From: Synergistota bacterium
GTDB lineage: Bacteria > Synergistota > GBS-1
Length of the DNA stretch: 64,000 nucleotides
Direction of reading: 5' to 3'
Assembly: GCA_025060595.1 (NCBI GenBank)
Contig: JANXBX010000001.1
Coordinates: 1-64,000, forward strand
Part shown: piece after piece, positions 59,845 to 64,000 of the stretch
Position numbering within the stretch: position 1 is the stretch's first letter
How the letters are laid out: every line of letters starts with the position of its first letter
Made by a program: the position numbers and the translations under genes
The notes under the pieces: generated by a model
What the model saw: the letters and a program-made list of their open reading frames with translations, nothing else
What the model was told of the DNA's origin: nothing
Database searches by the model: none

Positions 59845-61515
59845 TTATTCATTAAGCAAAATAGCTCCCCTATTAGCTGAAGTAACGAGCTTAGCATACC
59901 TGGCTAAATATCCAGTTCTATACTTGGGAGGTGGCGGAGTCCAACGAGATAACCTTCTTTTTATTTCCTCATCAGAAACACGAAGGGTAAGCTTTCTATT
60001 TGGTATATCTATTTCTATTTCATCCCCATCTTCAACTATAGCTATGGGTCCTCCTCTTTGAGCCTCAGGGGAAATATGCCCTATAACCGCACCCCTACTT
60101 GCTCCAGAGAATCTTCCATCGGTAACCAAAGCAACGCTCCCATCAAGTCCCATTCCGGCAATCGCAGAGGTAGGTCCAAGCATCTCCCTCATTCCAGGGC
60201 CACCCGCTGGTCCCTCATATCTAATTACAACTACATCTCCTTCTCTAATCTTTTTACCATATATAGCTTCTATGGCTTCCTCCTCAGAATTAAAAACCTT
60301 CGCCTTACCTACATGATAAAGCATCTCCTTCTTTACTGCAGACTCCTTAACCACAGCGCCATCAGGAGCAAGATTCCCCCAAAGTATAGCAAGTCCACCT
60401 CTTGGACTATAAGGATCTTCAACGCTTCTTATGACACTCCTATCAAGAACCTCTGCCTTCTTTATAAGTTCCCCCATAGTCACTCCCATAACAGTTAGTG
60501 CATCAAGATGAAGAAGGCCAAGCTTTGAAAGCTCTTTTAATACCGCTGGTATCCCTCCAGCTCTGTTTAAATCCTCTACATGTTGTTTACTTGCAGGAGA
60601 AATCTTACATAAAGTTGGGGTCTTCTTTGAAAGCTCATCGAACTTAGACAAGGGAAGCTCTATACCAGCCTCATGTGCTATAGCGGTAAGATGCAAAACT
60701 GAATTAGTAGAACCACCAAGGGCAAGATCTAAAACTATAGCATTTTCAAAGGCCTTTTCTGTCATTATATCCCTTGCTTTTATACCTTTTTGCACCATTT
60801 CAACTACCCTAATCCCAGCCCTAAAAGCTATTCTCTTTCTTATTCCATCGAACCCAGCTGGAACGGTACCATTTCCGGGAATGGCCATACCAAGCCCCTC
60901 TGATAAACAGTTCATCGTATTAGCGGTAAACATTCCCGCACAGGAACCGCAGCCAGGACAAGCAACCATAGCAAGACCCTCAAGATCTTCCTCCGTTATT
61001 TCTCCCTTCTTTTGTTTTCCTACCCATTCAAAAACAGTAGAAAGATCTACACTTTCCCCCTTATACAAGGAGGAAAACATAGGGCCACCGCTAACTATAG
61101 CTGCAGGAATATTAAGTCGAGCAGCAGCCATAAGCATTCCGGGTATTATCTTGTCACAATTGGTGATAAGAACAACACCGTCAAACTGATGGGCATTAAC
61201 CATAAGCTCTATAGAATCAGCAATAACTTCCCTTGAAGGAAGAGAACTTTTCATTCCCTCATGACCCATGGCAATTCCGTCACATATACCTATAACAGGG
61301 AATTCTACGGGTGTCCCACCAGCATACATTACCCCTCTTTTTGCAGCATAAGAAATAAGATCAAGATGAACGTGTCCAGGGATAATTTCGTTTGCAGCAT
61401 TAACGATACCTATAATTGGCCTTTTAAGCTCCTCTGGAGAATACCCTAGAGCATAAAAAAGCGACCTATGAGGAGCCCTTTCAACCCCTTCGACCACCTT
61501 TCTACTTCTTAACAT
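59845..61515 (-). CDS. ilvD: Dihydroxy-acid dehydratase
   Basis: Third step of valine/isoleucine synthesis: dehydrates the dihydroxy acid made by IlvC. 556 residues with Fe-S ligands in [11 protein letters not shown] (about 120) and [18 protein letters not shown] (about 192), then [11 protein letters not shown] and [17 protein letters not shown] 61515 with GGGGGTG upstream. It stands apart from ilvNBC-leuA, between its own terminator and that of the TRAP genes. Confidence 0.97.
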   Translation of the reverse strand: MLRSRKVVEGVERAPHRSLFYALGYSPEELKRPIIGIVNAANEIIPGHVHLDLISYAAKRGVMYAGGTPVEFPVIGICDGIAMGHEGMKSSLPSREVIADSIELMVNAHQFDGVVLITNCDKIIPGMLMAAARLNIPAAIVSGGPMFSSLYKGESVDLSTVFEWVGKQKKGEITEEDLEGLAMVACPGCGSCAGMFTANTMNCLSEGLGMAIPGNGTVPAGFDGIRKRIAFRAGIRVVEMVQKGIKARDIMTEKAFENAIVLDLALGGSTNSVLHLTAIAHEAGIELPLSKFDELSKKTPTLCKISPASKQHVEDLNRAGGIPAVLKELSKLGLLHLDALTVMGVTMGELIKKAEVLDRSVIRSVEDPYSPRGGLAILWGNLAPDGAVVKESAVKKEMLYHVGKAKVFNSEEEAIEAIYGKKIREGDVVVIRYEGPAGGPGMREMLGPTSAIAGMGLDGSVALVTDGRFSGASRGAVIGHISPEAQRGGPIAIVEDGDEIEIDIPNRKLTLRVSDEEIKRRLSRWTPPPPKYRTGYLARYAKLVTSANRGAILLNE

Positions 61516-61542
61516 TAGAATCACCCCCATTACTTAACATAA

Positions 61543-61571
61543 TGGCGGGGTAGCTTTTCACCACCCCGCCA
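61543..61571 (-). terminator. Terminator between TRAP genes and ilvD
   Basis: A 9-bp G+C stem (61563-61571 with 61543-61551, 11-nt loop) in the 88-bp gap after dctP. No long T run follows on the minus strand, so termination may be partial and ilvD could receive read-through. Confidence 0.65.
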
Positions 61572-61603
61572 ATTCATAAACACGTATGCTAACTAAAGCA
61601 GAT

Positions 61604-62650
61604 TTATGGTTTCGGCCAAACTGATCTAAACTTCTCCTTGAAACCATTATAAGATTCCAAAACCTTAGCGGTGAATGGATCTTTCTTCGCCTGTTCTGCA
61701 TAATACTTATCAGCCTCTGCTATAAAGGCATCTTCTATCTCCTTAGGTAACTGAAGAACCTGAATTCCAGCCTTACGGAACTTTTCCAAGGCCTCCAGGT
61801 CTGCCTTTACAGCCCTAGCATAGTAAGCAAAGGCTTCCTCGCTCCAAGCAGCTTCTATAATGTTCTGCAAATCTTTAGGAAGTTCTTCCCATTTCTTCTT
61901 ATTGAAGAAGAACGGATTCCATTCATAAGGATGCCTTACTGGAGAGAGATAGATGTACTTTCCAGCCTCCTGAAGACCCATAGTCCAGTTAACAGCAGGA
62001 CTCGCTACTTCATAAGCATCGATAACACCACGATGCATGGCCTCGAAAACCTCACCAACAGGCATTAACGTACAGGCAGCTCCTAACCTATCTAAGATAG
62101 CCGCACCATCTCCAGCCGAGCGAATCCTCATTCCCTTAAGATCCGCAACAGTCTTAAGAGGTTTGTTAGTAGTAAGGAATATCTCTGGCGGTGCCATCTG
62201 ACCAGCGCTTCTAAGTATCTGAACGTTATAATCCTTTACCATTTCTAATATAAGCTCATGTCCTCCTCCTTCGAGAACCCAAAGTAAGGCTTCAGCTGGA
62301 GACATACCAGCGGGTTTAGCCGTAAATATAGGAGCTGCAGGCCACCTATCTCTATAGTACATATAACAGGTATCAGCAAAGTCTAGAACCCCCCTATGAA
62401 CTCCATCTAGTTCTTTAGTAGCTGGATAAATAGCTCCCGCTGGATTAACCTTAAGAACCAACCTCCCACCACTTGCAGCCTCAGCTCTCTGACAAGCCCG
62501 TACTAAAGACTCATAGAAAACGTTTCCTGACGGCATACGAGATTGACCTGTAAAGGTATAGACCTTCTGCTGCTGTGCATAAGCTAACCCGACAAAAAGA
62601 GCAACTATTAGGCAAACAACTACTATTAACCACCATACCCTTTTCTTCAT
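61604..62650 (-). CDS. dctP: TRAP transporter substrate-binding protein (second system)
   Basis: 348 residues with a signal peptide (1-25, hydrophobic WWLIVVVCLIVALFVGLAYA, cut after AQA-like AYAQ). Mature part has KVNPAGAIYPATKELDGVHRG, LKGMRIRSAGDGAAILDRLG (substrate Arg), GEVFEAMHRGVIDAYEVASP and WNPFFFNKKKWEELP. The pattern with EVASPAVNW is close to 2-oxoacid-type (TakP-like) binding proteins; this is a guess. It follows dctM by 29 bp. Confidence 0.93.
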   Translation of the reverse strand: MKKRVWWLIVVVCLIVALFVGLAYAQQQKVYTFTGQSRMPSGNVFYESLVRACQRAEAASGGRLVLKVNPAGAIYPATKELDGVHRGVLDFADTCYMYYRDRWPAAPIFTAKPAGMSPAEALLWVLEGGGHELILEMVKDYNVQILRSAGQMAPPEIFLTTNKPLKTVADLKGMRIRSAGDGAAILDRLGAACTLMPVGEVFEAMHRGVIDAYEVASPAVNWTMGLQEAGKYIYLSPVRHPYEWNPFFFNKKKWEELPKDLQNIIEAAWSEEAFAYYARAVKADLEALEKFRKAGIQVLQLPKEIEDAFIAEADKYYAEQAKKDPFTAKVLESYNGFKEKFRSVWPKP

Positions 62651-62679
62651 GACTCACCTACCTCCTCTCTTTAAAATTA

Positions 62680-64000
62680 CTAACGAGTAAACATCTTGCT
62701 TGGCAGCCAAAGAATTATCTGCGGGAAGGCTACACACAAGGCTAACCCAATCATTATCAAAACTATAAAGGGTATAACACCACGAATAATATGATTTGTC
62801 TCTATACCGAGTTCCGGTGGAGCTGTACCTTTAAGGAAAAATATAGCATAAGCAAAAGGTGGCGTTAAGAAGGACATCTGAAGGTTCACGCAAACCATCA
62901 TAGCAAACCATATAGGATCAAATCCTAATTTTGCTGCAATAGGAGTAACGATAGGTACAAGAAGGAGAACTATACCAAGCCAGTCTATGAACATGCCAAG
63001 GAAGAAAAGTATAGCCATTATTACAATAAATACTCCCCACTTTCCTCCAGGCGATTTCAGTATTAGGTTTCCTACCACATCACCGCAACCAGCCTTAAGA
63101 AAAACTCCTACAAAGGCAGAAGCCATCGCTAATATAAGGAAAACCATTCCGCTTAAGCGAAATGTATCAATAGCAACGCTTTTTAGTATCCCCCAACTAA
63201 ACCTACGATAAGCTATAGCTAAAATGATGGCTGCAAAGCTTCCAACGGCCGCTGCTTCCGTTGGGGCTGCTATACCAAAAAATATACTACCAAGAACAGC
63301 TAAAATCAATATAACTGGTGGAACAAGAGAAACAAGAAGCATCTTAAGTTTCCTCGATAAGGGTATACCTATGATTTCCTCAAGAGGGACAGCCGGACCA
63401 GCATCCTTGTTTATCAAACAGTAAATAAGTATGTAAAGACAATAGAGGAAAGAAAGTAAAAATCCAGGGAAAAACGCTCCAAAGAAAAGCTTACCTACGG
63501 AAATACCCGCAGCAGGTCCATAAACTACAAGCATTATGCTTGGAGGGATGAGAATTCCTAAAGTACCTGCAGCACAAACAGTACCACTAGCTAAAGCTTT
63601 ATCATAGCCTCGCTTAACCATAGGACCTAAGGCAAGCAAGGCCAAAGCTGTAACAGAAGCAGCTATGACACCTACACAAGCTGCCAAAATCGTACCCATT
63701 AAAACGGTAGCTACAGCGAGCCCTCCACGCAATCTGCCAAGCAAGATATAAAGGGTCTCGAAAAGACTCTCCGTTATTCCAGATCGCTCAAGCATATTAC
63801 CCATGAACACAAAAAGAGGAATAGCCAATAAAGTATAGTTAGTAATCTGAGCAAATATTCGGCTATAATATAGCTCTATGGTGCTGGGAAGACCAAAAAC
63901 CAAGGCTCCTAACGCAAATCCGACAGTACCTATACCTAAGGCAAATGGAAAACCGCTTATAACTGCTAAGAAAACCCCTAAAAACATTAAGACAGTGATA
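62680..64000 (-). CDS. dctM: TRAP transporter large membrane subunit (second system, 5' end outside window)
   Basis: At least 440 residues with the DctM pattern: GFPFALGIGTVGFALGALVF, PLFVFMGNMLERSG, IGVIAASVTALALLALGP, GILIPPSIMLVVYGPAAGIS, TPPFAYAIFFLKG. The frame stays open to the window edge (codons for ITVL precede the first visible ATG at 63987), so the true start lies outside. A dctQ gene is expected just beyond. Confidence 0.95.
   Translation of the reverse strand, partial: ITVLMFLGVFLAVISGFPFALGIGTVGFALGALVFGLPSTIELYYSRIFAQITNYTLLAIPLFVFMGNMLERSGITESLFETLYILLGRLRGGLAVATVLMGTILAACVGVIAASVTALALLALGPMVKRGYDKALASGTVCAAGTLGILIPPSIMLVVYGPAAGISVGKLFFGAFFPGFLLSFLYCLYILIYCLINKDAGPAVPLEEIIGIPLSRKLKMLLVSLVPPVILILAVLGSIFFGIAAPTEAAAVGSFAAIILAIAYRRFSWGILKSVAIDTFRLSGMVFLILAMASAFVGVFLKAGCGDVVGNLILKSPGGKWGVFIVIMAILFFLGMFIDWLGIVLLLVPIVTPIAAKLGFDPIWFAMMVCVNLQMSFLTPPFAYAIFFLKGTAPPELGIETNHIIRGVIPFIVLIMIGLALCVAFPQIILWLPSKMFTR

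Noticed and set aside
61543-61571. SD-competing switch upstream of ilvD like that of eutS
   Set aside because: Only five base pairs could form with the G-rich ilvD SD, which is expected by chance for G-rich ribosome sites.
1-64000. CRISPR arrays, insertion sequences, prophage genes
   Set aside because: No regularly spaced direct repeats, transposase, integrase or phage-type genes were seen.

Overview
The window reads as AT-rich bacterial DNA with densely packed genes, good Shine-Dalgarno (SD) sequences, frequent GTG and TTG starts, and sigma70-like promoters (TTGACA-N17-TATAAT type). The gene content points to a strict anaerobe that ferments amino and organic acids. It carries a ferredoxin-linked H2-evolving membrane hydrogenase (Mbh), four-subunit 2-oxoacid:ferredoxin oxidoreductase, an Etf-linked lactate dehydrogenase, two TRAP transporters and a B12-dependent ethanolamine microcompartment. 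A TtuA-type tRNA thiolase and the archaeal-style Mbh operon hint at a thermophile. Synergistota, Thermotogota or Atribacterota would fit, but no rRNA or marker-rich region is present and I cannot fix the phylum.

Layout. 1-583: 5' part of tuf behind tRNA-Thr, tRNA-Tyr and tRNA-Thr, all minus strand, with a strong promoter. 584-1061: mostly non-coding, with a decayed oligopeptide-ABC ATPase fragment on the plus strand. 1062-6109: branched-chain amino acid operon (promoter, leader peptide, attenuator, ilvN-ilvB-ilvC-leuA). 6216-21376: a 20-gene ethanolamine/propanediol-type microcompartment operon (minus), with its promoter in the divergent region 21377-21742. 21743-25954: a plus-strand operon of iron-type alcohol dehydrogenase, hydantoinase/oxoprolinase-family ATPase and histone-deacetylase-family amidohydrolase. 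25957-33466: TRAP transporter (DctPQM), then AcoX, AcoB, AcoA, two small conserved proteins and a short-chain dehydrogenase. 33593-35116: murJ. 35142-43586: hydrogenase maturation protease facing a complete 14-gene mbhA-N operon. 43674-46130: PhzF-like protein, a globin-fold sensor without its haem histidine, and a membrane protein. 46184-49171: PorGDAB. 49235-55133: phosphatase, LarA, FAD lactate dehydrogenase, EtfA, EtfB and a GntR regulator with its operator. 55197-59699: radical SAM protein, TtuA-like thiolase and two aminotransferases. 59845-61515: ilvD. 61604-64000: second TRAP transporter (DctP, partial DctM).

How it fits together. Ethanolamine enters by EutH and is split by EutBC (re-armed by EutA and EutT, with PduS as likely cobalamin reductase). 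Acetaldehyde is oxidised to acetyl-CoA by EutE and converted to acetyl phosphate by PduL inside a shell of seven BMC-domain proteins plus EutN; the divergent alcohol dehydrogenase could recycle NADH. Lactate and 2-oxoacids feed Por and Etf/LctD, reduced ferredoxin is disposed of by Mbh as H2 with ion pumping, and TRAP systems import organic acids.

Most notable points: an uncatalogued ilv attenuator with a 34-residue leader; a hybrid eut/pdu locus with a second circularly permuted shell protein and a relocated encapsulation peptide in EutE; a 9-nt repeat that could switch eutS translation; a 32-bp perfect palindrome inside the hydrogenase protease gene; apparent CTG and ATA starts; and the divergent alcohol dehydrogenase/hydantoinase/deacetylase operon, whose pathway I cannot name.
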